Part shown: one piece after another, positions 31,573 through 40,254 of the stretch
Layout: the number at the start of each line of letters is the position of its first letter
Position numbering within the stretch: position 1 is the first letter of the stretch
Made by a program: the position numbers and the translations under genes
Source: Bacillota bacterium
GTDB lineage: Bacteria; Bacillota; DSM-12270; Thermacetogeniales; Thermacetogeniaceae
Assembly: GCA_013177945.1 (NCBI GenBank)
Contig: JABLXW010000016.1
Coordinates: 1 to 64,000, forward strand
DNA: 64,000 nucleotides
Direction of reading: 5' to 3'
Notes under the pieces: generated by a model
The model's input: only the letters and a program-made list of their open reading frames with translations
Told to the model about the DNA's origin: nothing
Databases searched by the model: none

Positions 31573-32382
31573 ATGCGCTACCTGAAGCTGACGCTGGAGT
31601 ATGACGGCACCGGATTCTGCGGTTTCCAAAAGCAGACGGGGACCGGGCTCCGGACCGTCCAGGGGGTTCTGGAGGCTGCGCTTGAAAAGCTGACCGGGGA
31701 GGCGGTCCGCACCTTTGGAGCAGGGCGGACCGATGCCGGGGTTCACGCCCTGGGGCAGGTTGTGCACTTTGCGACGCAGGCGAAGATCCCTGTGGAGCGC
31801 TTTCCGCCTGCTTTAAACAGCATCCTCCCCCCCGATTTGGCTGTAAAAAAGGGGGAAGAGGTTGATTCTGCTTTCCATGCAAGGTATTCTGCCCTTGCCA
31901 AAAAGTATTGCTACCTGATTTTGAACAGGAAGCACCCCTCTCCCGTCTGGCGCAGCCGCTGCTACCGTTTTCCGTACCCCCTGGATGCGGATTTAATGCA
32001 GGAGGGGGCGCGTTACCTGGAAGGCTTCCACGATTTTCGGGCTTTCTCCGCCTCAGGCAGCAACGCGAAAAGCACGAGGAGACACCTTTTTTCTTTCCGG
32101 GTAATCCGGCGCGGAGATTGGGTTTGCCTGGCAGCAACGGCAGACGGGTTTCTTTACAAGATGATGCGTTTGATGGGGGGGACGCTCCTGGAAGTGGGGC
32201 AGGGAAAATTGCCTCCCCGGAGGGTGCAGGAAATTTTGGCCTCAGGCGTGCGGGGGGAGGGGGGTCCTGCTTTGCCTCCCCAGGGACTTTATTTAGTGCG
32301 CGTTTTTTATCCCGGCGATGATTTGAATTTCCGGGAAGAGGATCTTGAAGCAGAGCTTCCTCTGCTTGACGACCTTTCCTGA
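31573..32382 (+). CDS. truA: tRNA pseudouridine(38-40) synthase
   Basis: 269 residues. Makes pseudouridine at positions 38-40 of the anticodon arm of many tRNAs. The catalytic Asp is D54 in FGAGRTDAGVHALGQVVHF. YDGTGFCGFQKQ and the later DGFLYKMMRLMGGTLLEVG are family motifs. ATG 31573 gives the normal N-terminus; a TTG at 31561 in frame overlaps the rplQ end and has slightly better Shine-Dalgarno spacing. Confidence 0.94.
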   Translation: MRYLKLTLEYDGTGFCGFQKQTGTGLRTVQGVLEAALEKLTGEAVRTFGAGRTDAGVHALGQVVHFATQAKIPVERFPPALNSILPPDLAVKKGEEVDSAFHARYSALAKKYCYLILNRKHPSPVWRSRCYRFPYPLDADLMQEGARYLEGFHDFRAFSASGSNAKSTRRHLFSFRVIRRGDWVCLAATADGFLYKMMRLMGGTLLEVGQGKLPPRRVQEILASGVRGEGGPALPPQGLYLVRVFYPGDDLNFREEDLEAELPLLDDLS

Positions 32383-32435
32383 AAAGGGAACAGGCTGCTT
32401 GCAGCAATCTGTTGCCCCGGCTCAGGAGAAGGGTG

Positions 32436-32455
32436 CCGGGGGAGCAAACCCCCGG
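32436..32455 (+). promoter_or_regulatory. Strong hairpin in the rplM leader
   Basis: CCGGGGG (32436-32442) pairs with CCCCCGG (32449-32455) around loop AGCAAA, 54 bp before the rplM start. No T-run follows, so it is not a standard terminator. It may be part of an autoregulatory leader before rplM-rpsI, as occurs in other Bacillota, but I cannot match it to a known leader structure. Confidence 0.4.
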
Positions 32456-32508
32456 TCGGGTTTGACGGAGGAAGCTTGATTCCGGCAGAGGGATGATAGG
32501 AGGGTTTA

Positions 32509-32943
32509 ATGATGCGTACATATATGGCCAAGCCCAGGGAAGTGGAGCGGAAGTGGTACGTGATCGACGCTACCGGGAAGACCCTGGGAAGGCTGGCAAG
32601 TGAAGCAGCGCGGATTTTGCGGGGAAAACACAAACCAATTTTTACGCCCCATATTGATGTGGGGGACCATGTCGTGATTATCAATGCGGAAAAAGTCAGG
32701 CTTACAGGAAAGAAGCTGGAGAAAAAGCTTTACATTTACCACACCCGTTACCCCGGTGGCCTGAAAGTGATGAATTACGAGAAGCTTCTGCGCACCAGGC
32801 CAGAAAGGGCTGTGGAAAGAGCCATTTGGGGGATGATTCCGCACAATCGTTTGGGAAGGAAGATTTTCCGGAAGCTCCGGGTCTACCGCGGGCCGGATCA
32901 TCCCCACGGGGCACAGAAGCCTGAAGTTTGGGAAATTCGCTGA
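32509..32943 (+). CDS. rplM: 50S ribosomal protein L13
   Basis: 144 residues. L13 is an early-assembly 50S protein. [56 protein letters not shown] and [28 protein letters not shown] are typical. Two ATG codons (32509, 32512) follow TAGGAGGGTTTA; the first is used here. Confidence 0.96.
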   Translation: MMRTYMAKPREVERKWYVIDATGKTLGRLASEAARILRGKHKPIFTPHIDVGDHVVIINAEKVRLTGKKLEKKLYIYHTRYPGGLKVMNYEKLLRTRPERAVERAIWGMIPHNRLGRKIFRKLRVYRGPDHPHGAQKPEVWEIR

Positions 32944-32960
32944 CGGAGGGGGTGAATTTT

Positions 32961-33356
32961 TTGGAGCAGGTACAGTACCAAGGCACCGGAAGGCGCAAAA
33001 CAGCAGTCGCGCGGGTGCGGATCGTTCCCGGGGAAGGGCAGGTTATTGTAAACGGGCGCCCTGCAGAAGATTATTTTCCAAAGCGCACTTCTATCCTGAC
33101 GATAATCAGCCAGCCCCTCGAACTGACCAAAACCGCCGGGCGGTTTAATGTCATTGCTTCGGTGAAGGGCGGCGGGGTAACCGGGCAGGCAGGGGCGATC
33201 AGGCTGGGCCTGGCCCGCGCCCTTTTAAAAGCAGACCCCAGCCTCCGTCCCTATTTGAAAAAGGCCGGTTTCCTGACCAGGGATCCCAGGATGAAGGAGC
33301 GGCGCAAGTACGGGCTGAAGAAGGCCCGGAAGGCTCCTCAATACTCCAAGCGCTAG
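32961..33356 (+). CDS. rpsI: 30S ribosomal protein S9
   Basis: 131 residues. The C-terminal tail of S9 touches P-site t[32 protein letters not shown] and the ending [17 protein letters not shown] are standard. TTG 32961 gives the usual short N-terminus, with GGAGGGGG upstream; GTG 32952 in frame is the alternative. Confidence 0.95.
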   Translation: MEQVQYQGTGRRKTAVARVRIVPGEGQVIVNGRPAEDYFPKRTSILTIISQPLELTKTAGRFNVIASVKGGGVTGQAGAIRLGLARALLKADPSLRPYLKKAGFLTRDPRMKERRKYGLKKARKAPQYSKR

Positions 33357-33417
33357 AACTTCCGCCAGCCCCGCAGCCGGCAGCCCAACTTTCCCTCTCC
33401 GCATGTCTTTGATACGG

Positions 33418-33444
33418 ATAATCGGATTGGCCCGCGCATAACAT
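33418..33444 (+). promoter_or_regulatory. Sigma-E-like sporulation promoter before cwlD
   Basis: ATA (33418-33420), exactly 16 bp, then CATAACAT (33437-33444). This matches the strong positions of the Bacillus sigma-E pattern (ATA-N16-CATAcanT). cwlD is a mother-cell sporulation gene in Bacillus, so the match has functional sense, though a pattern this short can arise by chance. Confidence 0.45.
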
Positions 33445-33480
33445 TTTGGAGAGGATCTCAAAAAAGGGGGAGCTGCTTTC

Positions 33481-34239
33481 TTGCGGGGCTTTATTTTTTT
33501 TAAGACAATAAAGCTGGATCACCGTATCGTTTTTGCTTTTTTACTTCTGGTCTTGCTCGGGGGTTCCCTTCACCCTTATTACGTGAGGTTTAGAGAGCGC
33601 AGGGCCGTCCAGGCTTTATCATGGTCTGTCGCCAACAGGGTGATTGTTGTCGACCCCGGACACGGGGGGGTGGATCCCGGGGCCGTCGGGCGGACCGGGG
33701 TTTTGGAAAAGGATATCAACCTGGCAATCGCAAAGCGCCTTGCCGTACTCCTCACTCAGGCGGGGGCTGCTGTTGTCTTGACCCGGGAGGGGGACTACGA
33801 CCTGAGCGATCCAGAGCACCAGTTCAGCCTCTCTGTAAGGAAGAAGGACGATCTCGAAGCCCGGGTGGAGCTTGCCAATAAGTACCGGGCAGACCTCTAC
33901 ATCAGCGTTCACGTGAACAGCTTCCCTTCCCCCCGGTGGTGGGGCGCCCAGGTCTTCTATTCCCCCCGCAGTCCAGAAAGCAAACGCCTCGCCTGCCTGA
34001 TCCAGCAGGAGCTGATCAAGACTTTAGGGGAAAGCTACAGGTGGGTGAAGCCCGAGGATTTTTATGTGATGCGGAATGTCAAAATGCCTGCAGTGGTGGT
34101 GGAGGCGGGCTTCATTTCCCACCCCCGGGAGGAGATCCTGATGACCGAACCCGTTTACCAGAGCAAGGTTGCCTGGTGCGTTTTTGCAGGTGTTGTCCGC
34201 TATTTTGCCGGCGAGCCTGCCCCGCAATCCCCCTATTAG
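33481..34239 (+). CDS. cwlD: N-acetylmuramoyl-L-alanine amidase CwlD (spore cortex)
   Basis: 252 residues. An Amidase_3 zinc enzyme that, in spore formers, removes the peptide from muramic acid so muramic-delta-lactam can form in the spore cortex. One N-terminal membrane segment (about residues 15-32) exports it. Zinc and catalytic residues appear in VDPGHGGVDPGAVG (His), EKDINLAIAKRL (Glu), DLYISVHVNSF (His) and VVVEAGFISHP (Glu). It starts with TTG 33481 behind GGGGGAG. It closes the ribosomal cluster in many Clostridia, and a sigma-E-like promoter precedes it. Its presence is the clearest sign that this organism sporulates. Confidence 0.9.
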   Translation: MRGFIFFKTIKLDHRIVFAFLLLVLLGGSLHPYYVRFRERRAVQALSWSVANRVIVVDPGHGGVDPGAVGRTGVLEKDINLAIAKRLAVLLTQAGAAVVLTREGDYDLSDPEHQFSLSVRKKDDLEARVELANKYRADLYISVHVNSFPSPRWWGAQVFYSPRSPESKRLACLIQQELIKTLGESYRWVKPEDFYVMRNVKMPAVVVEAGFISHPREEILMTEPVYQSKVAWCVFAGVVRYFAGEPAPQSPY

Positions 34240-34306
34240 GTCCGGAGGCCTCCATCCCTGCTTTCGCTCCGCTGCGTACTCCAGCTCGGATTTGTCTTGC
34301 CTGCAA

Positions 34307-34335
34307 TTGATTTGAAGATCTTTTTGGGATAGAAT
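34307..34335 (+). promoter_or_regulatory. Putative sigma-A promoter of the AmmeMemoRadiSam genes
   Basis: TTGATT (34307-34312), 17-bp spacer, TAGAAT (34330-34335), 74 bp before the next start. Confidence 0.55.
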
Positions 34336-34408
34336 GGAAGCAGCAGAACAGCCCTTCAGGATCAGGTCATTTTGGCCGACTTGTGAGAAATAAGGATGGT
34401 GAAGCAAG

Positions 34409-35752
34409 ATGCTTGTTTTCGCTGGTTTGGCTCCCCACCCCCCGATTATCGTCCCCGAGGTGGGGGGGCCTGAGTTGGAAAAGGCGGCGCAGACTGTGAG
34501 GGGCATGCGGGAGTGGGCGCGCGCTGCAGCCGCGGCCCGGCCCGAGACCCTTGTTTTCATCAGCCCGCACGGCAGCTTCCTGCGGAGCGCGCTGGGGTAT
34601 CTGGGAGGCAGAGATCTTGCAGGAAGCCTTGCCTCCTTTGGGGCGCCGGAGGTAAGCTTCCGGGCCCCCAACGACCTCGAACTCGGCCGCGCCATTGCGG
34701 CCGAGGCGGGAAGGGTGGGGGTTGAGGTTGTGGAGCTGGAGCAGGGGGTACTCGATCTTTACCGGGGCGAGGGTCTTGACCACGGGATCATGGTTCCCCT
34801 CTACTACCTCCGGGAGGCGGGGGTGGATGCTGCGCTGGTGGCCTTCGGAATCAGCCTTTTGCCCTTTGAAAAGCTGTTCCAGTTCGGGCGCGCCCTGGAT
34901 CGGGCGGTGCGGCGCTCGCCCCGGAGGGTCGGGCTGGTTGCCAGCGGGGACCTTTCCCACCGCCTCAAGCGTGGTGCCCCTGCAGGCTACGACCCGCTGG
35001 GGAGGGTTTTTGATGAAGCCGTTCGGGACGCCCTGGCGCGGATGGATACGGAGCGCATCCTGACCCTGCCTGAGGAACTGGTAGAGCGCGCGGGAGAGTG
35101 CGGGCTCAGGCCGATCATTATGCTGCTCGGCGCCCTTCAGGAGTACGAGGTGGAGAGCAAGATCTACTCCTACGAGGGGCCCTTTGGTGTGGGCTACCTG
35201 GTTGCCGGCTTTTCCATCAAAGAGGCGGCGCAGGCCGGGGCGCAGGAGTCTCCCCACGTGCGGCTTGCCCGCGCCAGTCTTGAACACTATCTCCGTACGG
35301 GGAAAATGCTCCCCGTACCGGACCCCGTTCCCCCGGGGATGGAGGGGCGGGCAGGGGTCTTTGTTTCTCTGAAAAAGCACGGCCAGCTGCGGGGGTGCAT
35401 TGGGACAATCGAACCCTATCAGGAAAATATTGCGGCCGAGATCATCCACAACGCCGTCAGTGCCGGAGTCCAGGACCCGCGCTTCTGGCCCGTGACGCTG
35501 GAGGAGCTGCCGGAGCTCAAGATCTCTGTTGATGTCCTTACCCCTCCGGAGCCTGTCGCCTCGGAAAAGGATCTGGATCCCAGGCGGTACGGGGTGATCG
35601 TGAGAAGCCGCGGCCGCACCGGACTCCTCCTTCCCGATCTGGAAGGGATCGACACCGTAGAAGAGCAGATCCGGATCGCCCGCCAGAAGGCCGGAATTCC
35701 CCCTGGAGAGCCTGTGCAGCTGGCGCGCTTTGAAGTAATCAGGTACGAGTGA
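34409..35752 (+). CDS. AmmeMemoRadiSam protein B-A fusion (Memo/LigB-like domain plus AMMECR1 domain)
   Basis: 447 residues with two domains. Residues 1 to about 270 resemble class III extradiol dioxygenases and the related Memo family: FAGLAPHPPIIVPEVGG, ETLVFISPHGSF and GEGLDHGIMVPLYYL give conserved His, and GLVASGDLSHRL another. Residues about 280-447 are an AMMECR1 domain, with GVFVSLKKHGQLRGCIGTIEP, its hallmark. The next gene, 11 bp on, is the matching radical SAM enzyme. The three parts (AMMECR1, Memo, radical SAM) co-occur in many bacteria and archaea; the reaction is not established, and a dioxygenase role in an anaerobe is doubtful. ATG 34409 has AAGGATGGTGAAGCAAG before it. Confidence 0.85.
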   Translation: MLVFAGLAPHPPIIVPEVGGPELEKAAQTVRGMREWARAAAAARPETLVFISPHGSFLRSALGYLGGRDLAGSLASFGAPEVSFRAPNDLELGRAIAAEAGRVGVEVVELEQGVLDLYRGEGLDHGIMVPLYYLREAGVDAALVAFGISLLPFEKLFQFGRALDRAVRRSPRRVGLVASGDLSHRLKRGAPAGYDPLGRVFDEAVRDALARMDTERILTLPEELVERAGECGLRPIIMLLGALQEYEVESKIYSYEGPFGVGYLVAGFSIKEAAQAGAQESPHVRLARASLEHYLRTGKMLPVPDPVPPGMEGRAGVFVSLKKHGQLRGCIGTIEPYQENIAAEIIHNAVSAGVQDPRFWPVTLEELPELKISVDVLTPPEPVASEKDLDPRRYGVIVRSRGRTGLLLPDLEGIDTVEEQIRIARQKAGIPPGEPVQLARFEVIRYE

Positions 35753-35762
35753 GGGAATCAGC

Positions 35763-36758
35763 ATGCAGGAGGCCAGATTTTACGAAAAACTGGAAGGTGG
35801 CCGGGTCTGGTGCCACCTCTGCCCCCAGAGCTGCCGCATCAGCCCGGGCCACGTGGGATTTTGCCGGGCAAGGAAAAACGAGGGAGGAGTTCTTTGCACC
35901 CTGAACTACGGGCGGATTTCCGCCTGGGGGATTGACCCCATTGAGAAGAAGCCCCTCTATCATTTTTATCCGGGCACCCAGATCTTTTCGGTGGGGACCT
36001 TCGGCTGCAACTTTCACTGCGGCTTCTGCCAGAACTGGCAGATTGCCCACGGCGAACCGCTCACCCAGACATGTTCCCCCGCAGAACTGGTGGAAATTGC
36101 ATGCAGGGCAGAGGAGCGATCCGGCTCCATCGGGATCGCCTATACTTATTCGGAACCGATGATCTGGTACGAATACGTCTGCGATGCCGCAAAGCTGGCG
36201 CGGGAAAAGGGCCTCAAAAACGTTCTGGTGACCAACGGTTCGGTGGAGGAGGAGCCGCTGCGGGAGCTTCTTCCCTACGTTGATGCCATGAACATCGATG
36301 TGAAGGCCTTTACCGAGGACTTCTACCGGGAAATCTGCCGCGGCAAGCTCGGCCCGGTGCTGCGCACCGTGGAGATTGCCTACAGCCGGTGCCATGTGGA
36401 GATCACGAACCTGATCGTTCCCACGAAGAACGACGCGGAAGGGGAGATTGCAGCCCTGGTTGACTGGATCGCCTCCCTTGACCCGGCGATTCCCCTCCAC
36501 TTTTCCCGCTACTTCCCTCAGTACAGGTTCAATCTTCCCCCAACGCCTCTGGCAACCCTCAAGAAGGCGCGGGAGATTGCCCTTAAAAAATTAAAGTATG
36601 TTTACATCGGAAATGCCCCGGAGCTGGGGGAAGATGATACCTTCTGTCCGAACTGCCGGAACCTCCTGATCGAGCGGACAGGGTACCGGACCACGGTCAC
36701 AGGGCTGCGGGAGAGGCGCTGCACACAGTGCGGGAGGGAGATTGAAATCGTGAACTGA
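35763..36758 (+). CDS. amrS: AmmeMemoRadiSam system radical SAM enzyme
   Basis: 331 residues. The radical SAM cluster motif is C82-x3-C86-x2-C89 (GTFGCNFHCGFCQNW), of the PflA-like type. An N-terminal Cys cluster (C17, C20, C24, C34, C45) may bind zinc or a second cluster, and a C-terminal zinc-ribbon-like pair (CPNC and CTQC) ends the protein. This layout fits the radical SAM protein of the AmmeMemoRadiSam system. The substrate is unknown. ATG 35763 lies 11 bp after the preceding gene, so the two are cotranscribed. Confidence 0.85.
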   Translation: MQEARFYEKLEGGRVWCHLCPQSCRISPGHVGFCRARKNEGGVLCTLNYGRISAWGIDPIEKKPLYHFYPGTQIFSVGTFGCNFHCGFCQNWQIAHGEPLTQTCSPAELVEIACRAEERSGSIGIAYTYSEPMIWYEYVCDAAKLAREKGLKNVLVTNGSVEEEPLRELLPYVDAMNIDVKAFTEDFYREICRGKLGPVLRTVEIAYSRCHVEITNLIVPTKNDAEGEIAALVDWIASLDPAIPLHFSRYFPQYRFNLPPTPLATLKKAREIALKKLKYVYIGNAPELGEDDTFCPNCRNLLIERTGYRTTVTGLRERRCTQCGREIEIVN

Positions 36759-36779
36759 GTTGGAAATATATTCATGTAC

Positions 36780-36815
36780 CGCCTGGAGAGAGGCCAGGCG
36801 TGTTGTCTTATTCTT
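36780..36815 (+). terminator. Terminator after the radical SAM gene
   Basis: CGCCTGG (36780-36786) pairs with CCAGGCG (36794-36800), followed by a T-rich tract (TGTTGTCTTATTC and more T further on). The T-run is interrupted, so efficiency is uncertain. Confidence 0.5.
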
Positions 36816-36884
36816 ATTCTTTTTGATTTTTTGTGGCATGTCTTTTATTTTTTGTGTTCATCCAGGCTGAGACGAAATTTTCTA

Positions 36885-36913
36885 TTGTATTTTTATGCGT
36901 TGATGTGTATAAT
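36885..36913 (+). promoter_or_regulatory. Promoter of the arginine operon
   Basis: TTGTAT (36885-36890), 17-bp spacer, TATAAT (36908-36913), 93 bp before argC. The region is AT-rich. An ArgR box could overlap the -10 region (TGTATAATCATAA), but the match is too weak to claim. Confidence 0.65.
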
Positions 36914-37005
36914 CATAAGGTGCAGATCATATCCTGTTCCAGGGCAACCTTAAGGCAGGCCGCGGGCTTGCTGCCGCAAAAAAACTTTTAAGGAGAGAGA
37001 GGAAG

Positions 37006-38049
37006 ATGGATTTCAGGGTTGGGATTGTGGGTGCGACCGGATATGTGGGGGAAGAGCTGATCCGGATCCTGTGCCAGCACCCTCAGGTTACGGGAATTGC
37101 TGCTGTTTCCCGGGATTTCCCCGGTTCTTCTCTTGATCGGGTTTTTCCCCATTTGAGGGGCCACGTTGACCTGGAAATTATGGATTTTGAAGAAATTCCA
37201 GCACTCATAGACTTTTCGGATCTCGTCTTTATTGCCCTGCCGCATGGGCTTTCGGCGCCGATCGTCCGGCAGGCCCTCGGCAGGGGAAAGCGGGTTGTCG
37301 ATCTGGCGGCTGACTTCCGGCTTCCCGATCCCTCCCTCTACGAAGCCTGGTATCAGATGCCCCACGGAGCGCCGGAGCTTTTGCGGGAGGCCGTTTACGG
37401 CCTGCCCGAGCTTTTCCGTTCGGCGGTTTGTGCAGCACGCCTGGTGGCCAATCCCGGCTGCTACCCCACCAGCGCCCTTCTTGCCCTCGCGCCCCTTCTG
37501 AAGCACGGCCTGGTAGATCAGACCTCTCTTATTGTCGATGCCAAATCGGGGGTTTCGGGGGCCGGGCGGACCCTTGCCTTGAGCAGCCACTTTTCCGAGT
37601 GCAACGAAAACCTCCGGGCCTACGCGGTTGCCACCCACCGGCACACCCCGGAGATCGTTTGCTATGCTTCGATTCTGGCAGGAGGAAAGGTGGAGGTCAC
37701 CTTTACCCCCCATTTGGTCCCCATGACGCGGGGGATTTTGAGCACCGTTTACGCCACCCTCCTGCGGCCCCTCGACACCTCCTCCCTGTGCCAGATCTTC
37801 CGGGAGTTTTACGCCGGAGAGGCCTTTGTCCAGATTACCGGGGAGGGGGAGTGGCCGCAGACGAAGTGGGTGCAGGGGACGAACAGGTGCTTCCTCGGCC
37901 TCACCGTAAACGGAGGGAGGCGGGTGATCGTGGTTTCGGTGATCGACAACCTGGTGAAAGGCGCCGCGGGGCAGGCAGTGCAGAACATGAACCTGATGTT
38001 TGGTTTCCCGGAAACGGCGGGGCTGGCTGTTCCCGGCCTCTATCCCTGA
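37006..38049 (+). CDS. argC: N-acetyl-gamma-glutamyl-phosphate reductase
   Basis: 347 residues. NADPH-dependent third step of arginine synthesis. Nucleotide binding is at GIVGATGYVGEELIRIL; the catalytic Cys is in VANPGCYPTSALLAL. ATG 37006 follows AAGGAGAGAGAGGAAG. It leads the seven-gene order argCJBDFGH, which covers arginine synthesis from N-acetylglutamate; carAB and argR are not in the window. Confidence 0.95.
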   Translation: MDFRVGIVGATGYVGEELIRILCQHPQVTGIAAVSRDFPGSSLDRVFPHLRGHVDLEIMDFEEIPALIDFSDLVFIALPHGLSAPIVRQALGRGKRVVDLAADFRLPDPSLYEAWYQMPHGAPELLREAVYGLPELFRSAVCAARLVANPGCYPTSALLALAPLLKHGLVDQTSLIVDAKSGVSGAGRTLALSSHFSECNENLRAYAVATHRHTPEIVCYASILAGGKVEVTFTPHLVPMTRGILSTVYATLLRPLDTSSLCQIFREFYAGEAFVQITGEGEWPQTKWVQGTNRCFLGLTVNGGRRVIVVSVIDNLVKGAAGQAVQNMNLMFGFPETAGLAVPGLYP

Positions 38050-38071
38050 TTGCGAGGAGGTTTAGCCCGGA

Positions 38072-39295
38072 ATGATTGGAGAGACAACGAGGTGGGAGGT
38101 TTTACCCGGGGGCGTGACGGCCCCTCAAGGATTTCTGGCCGCCGGGGTTGGGGCTCAGATCCGGAAGAAGGGGCGGCGCGACCTGGCCTTGATCTATTCC
38201 CGGGTGCCGGCTGCGGCGGCGGCCCTTTACACCCAGAACCGGGTGAAGGCAGCTCCGGTTCTGGTGAGCAGGGAGCACCTGGCCGGGGGAGCTGCCCAGG
38301 CGATTGTTGTAAACAGCGGGATCGCCAATGCCTGCACGGGGCCCCGGGGGTATGCCGATGCCCGGCGCATGGCCGCTTTGACCGGGGAGGTGCTGGGTAT
38401 TTCCCCGGAGCTTGTTGTAGTGGCCTCCACCGGAGTGATCGGAGTCCCTCTCCCGATGGAGAAGATCGAGAGGGGGATCCGGGAGGCGGCTTTGAACCTT
38501 TCCCGCGCCGGGGGGAGCGCCGCCGCCGAGGCGATCATGACCACAGATACCTGCCCCAAGGAGTATGCTGTGAAGTTCTGCCTTGGGGGGAGGGAGGTCG
38601 TGCTCGGGGGGATTGCGAAGGGCTCCGGCATGATCCACCCGAATCTCGCTACAATGCTTTCCTTTTTAACAACAGATGCGGCTGTTGCACCGGAGGCGCT
38701 GGCCGCTGCTCTGCGCTGGGCCGGGGCGCGATCCTTCAACGCCGTCACCGTAGACGGAGATACGAGCACCAATGACATGGTTGTTCTGCTGGCCAACGGC
38801 CTGGCCGGAAACGATCTCCTGACCGGTGGAGAAGCCGATTATTTCCTCTTCCGGGAGGCGCTGCTTGCGGTCTGCAGGGAGCTGGCGAAGATGATCGCGC
38901 GCGACGGGGAAGGGGCAACCAAGTTTCTCGAGATCCGGGTGAGAGGGGCAGAGAAGGAAGAGGAGGCCCGGCTGATTGCCCGGGCCGTGGCCGGGTCAAA
39001 TCTGGTGAAGGCGGCCATCTTCGGGGAGGATGCCAACTGGGGCCGGATCATCACCGCAGCCGGAAATGCGGGGGTTCCTTTTGATCCGGAACAGGTGGAT
39101 ATTTACCTGGGGGACCTCCAGGTGGCGGAAAAGGGAGCGGGCCTGGAATTCGATGAGGATGAGGCGCGCGCCATTCTGGAGGCGCGGGAGGTTGTCATCA
39201 CTCTCGACCTGAACCAGGGAACGGCGCAGGGCGTGGCCTGGGGCTGCGATCTCTCTTACGACTACGTCCGGATTAATGCCCATTACCGGACCTAG
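38072..39295 (+). CDS. argJ: Glutamate N-acetyltransferase / amino-acid acetyltransferase
   Basis: 407 residues. ArgJ moves the acetyl group from N-acetylornithine back to glutamate, recycling the acetyl donor. The self-cleavage site lies in [17 protein letters not shown], between Ala and Thr; the Thr becomes the nucleophile of the second chain. Whether it also uses acetyl-CoA (bifunctional form) cannot be read from the sequence; no argA is seen in the window. AGGAGG lies ten bases before the ATG. Confidence 0.94.
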   Translation: MIGETTRWEVLPGGVTAPQGFLAAGVGAQIRKKGRRDLALIYSRVPAAAAALYTQNRVKAAPVLVSREHLAGGAAQAIVVNSGIANACTGPRGYADARRMAALTGEVLGISPELVVVASTGVIGVPLPMEKIERGIREAALNLSRAGGSAAAEAIMTTDTCPKEYAVKFCLGGREVVLGGIAKGSGMIHPNLATMLSFLTTDAAVAPEALAAALRWAGARSFNAVTVDGDTSTNDMVVLLANGLAGNDLLTGGEADYFLFREALLAVCRELAKMIARDGEGATKFLEIRVRGAEKEEEARLIARAVAGSNLVKAAIFGEDANWGRIITAAGNAGVPFDPEQVDIYLGDLQVAEKGAGLEFDEDEARAILEAREVVITLDLNQGTAQGVAWGCDLSYDYVRINAHYRT

Positions 39296-39338
39296 TCTGG
39301 ATTTCAACAAACAGGACCTCAAGGGGGAGGAGAACGCG

Positions 39339-40223
39339 TTGATTTTGACTCCGCAGGAAAAGGCCTCGATCCTTGTGGAGGCGCTGCCGTACATCAGGAA
39401 GTTTGCCGGCCAGACCGTTGTCATCAAGTACGGCGGAAGGGTGATGCTGAGCGAGGTGCTGAAGCAGGGGGTGATTACCGACTGCATATTGCTGAAGCTG
39501 GTCGGAATTCACCCGGTCCTGGTGCACGGGGGAGGCTCGGCCATTGACGCCATGCTCCGGCGCCTGGGCAAGGAGTGGAACTTCGTGCGGGGCCAGCGGG
39601 TGACCGATGAGGAAACAATGGAAATCGTCGAAATGGTACTGGTCGGGAAGGTGAACAAGGAGATTGTGGCCCTCATCAACAAGCTGGGCGGAAAAGGGAT
39701 CGGGCTCTCCGGAAAAGACGGGAATCTTCTGGAGGCCCGGAAGAAGGTTCTGGCCGGGGCGCCGGGGGAGGAGCCCGTTGATTTGGGATATGTGGGGGAA
39801 ATCACCCGGGTGAATCCCGAGATCATCGAAACTGTGAAGAGCGAGGGGTATATCCCGGTGGTGGCCCCCATTGGGGTAGGAGAAAACGGGGAGAGTTACA
39901 ACATCAATGCCGACTACGTTGCTGGAGAACTGGCGGCGGCCCTGGGCGCGAACAAACTGGTGCTCCTCACCGATGTAGAGGGGATTCTGGCCGACCGGGC
40001 GGACCCGAAAAGCCTCCTTTCCGTCGTCAGGGTGAGCGAGGTTCCGGAGCTGATCAAACGGGGTGTAATTGCGGGAGGAATGATTCCTAAAGTTGAGTGC
40101 TGCGTCCAGGCGCTCCAGAAAGGGGTCGGCCGCACCCACATCATCGACGGGCGGATTCTCCACTCCATCCTGCTGGAGGTTTTTACCGACGAAGGAGTGG
40201 GGACGATGGTGGTGAGGGAATAG
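39339..40223 (+). CDS. argB: Acetylglutamate kinase
   Basis: 294 residues. Phosphorylates N-acetylglutamate, usually the step inhibited by arginine. The Gly-rich site [15 protein letters not shown], the [13 protein letters not shown] region and [14 protein letters not shown] are typical. The usual KYGGNAM motif reads KYGGRVM here. I chose TTG 39339 because AAGGGGGAGG stands eight bases before it and the product then begins [19 protein letters not shown] as in clostridial ArgB. An ATG at 39276 overlapping argJ would add 21 residues with no homology. Confidence 0.93.
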   Translation: MILTPQEKASILVEALPYIRKFAGQTVVIKYGGRVMLSEVLKQGVITDCILLKLVGIHPVLVHGGGSAIDAMLRRLGKEWNFVRGQRVTDEETMEIVEMVLVGKVNKEIVALINKLGGKGIGLSGKDGNLLEARKKVLAGAPGEEPVDLGYVGEITRVNPEIIETVKSEGYIPVVAPIGVGENGESYNINADYVAGELAAALGANKLVLLTDVEGILADRADPKSLLSVVRVSEVPELIKRGVIAGGMIPKVECCVQALQKGVGRTHIIDGRILHSILLEVFTDEGVGTMVVRE

Positions 40224-40254
40224 CGGTGAAAGCATCGAGGGGGGAAGGAGGAAA

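Noticed and set aside
34367-35764. 465-codon open frame on the minus strand
   Set aside because: Antisense to the Memo/AMMECR1 fusion gene, which has clear motifs on the plus strand.
36891-36925. ArgR box at the arginine promoter
   Set aside because: TGTATAATCATAA is only loosely similar to the consensus and no second box is seen.
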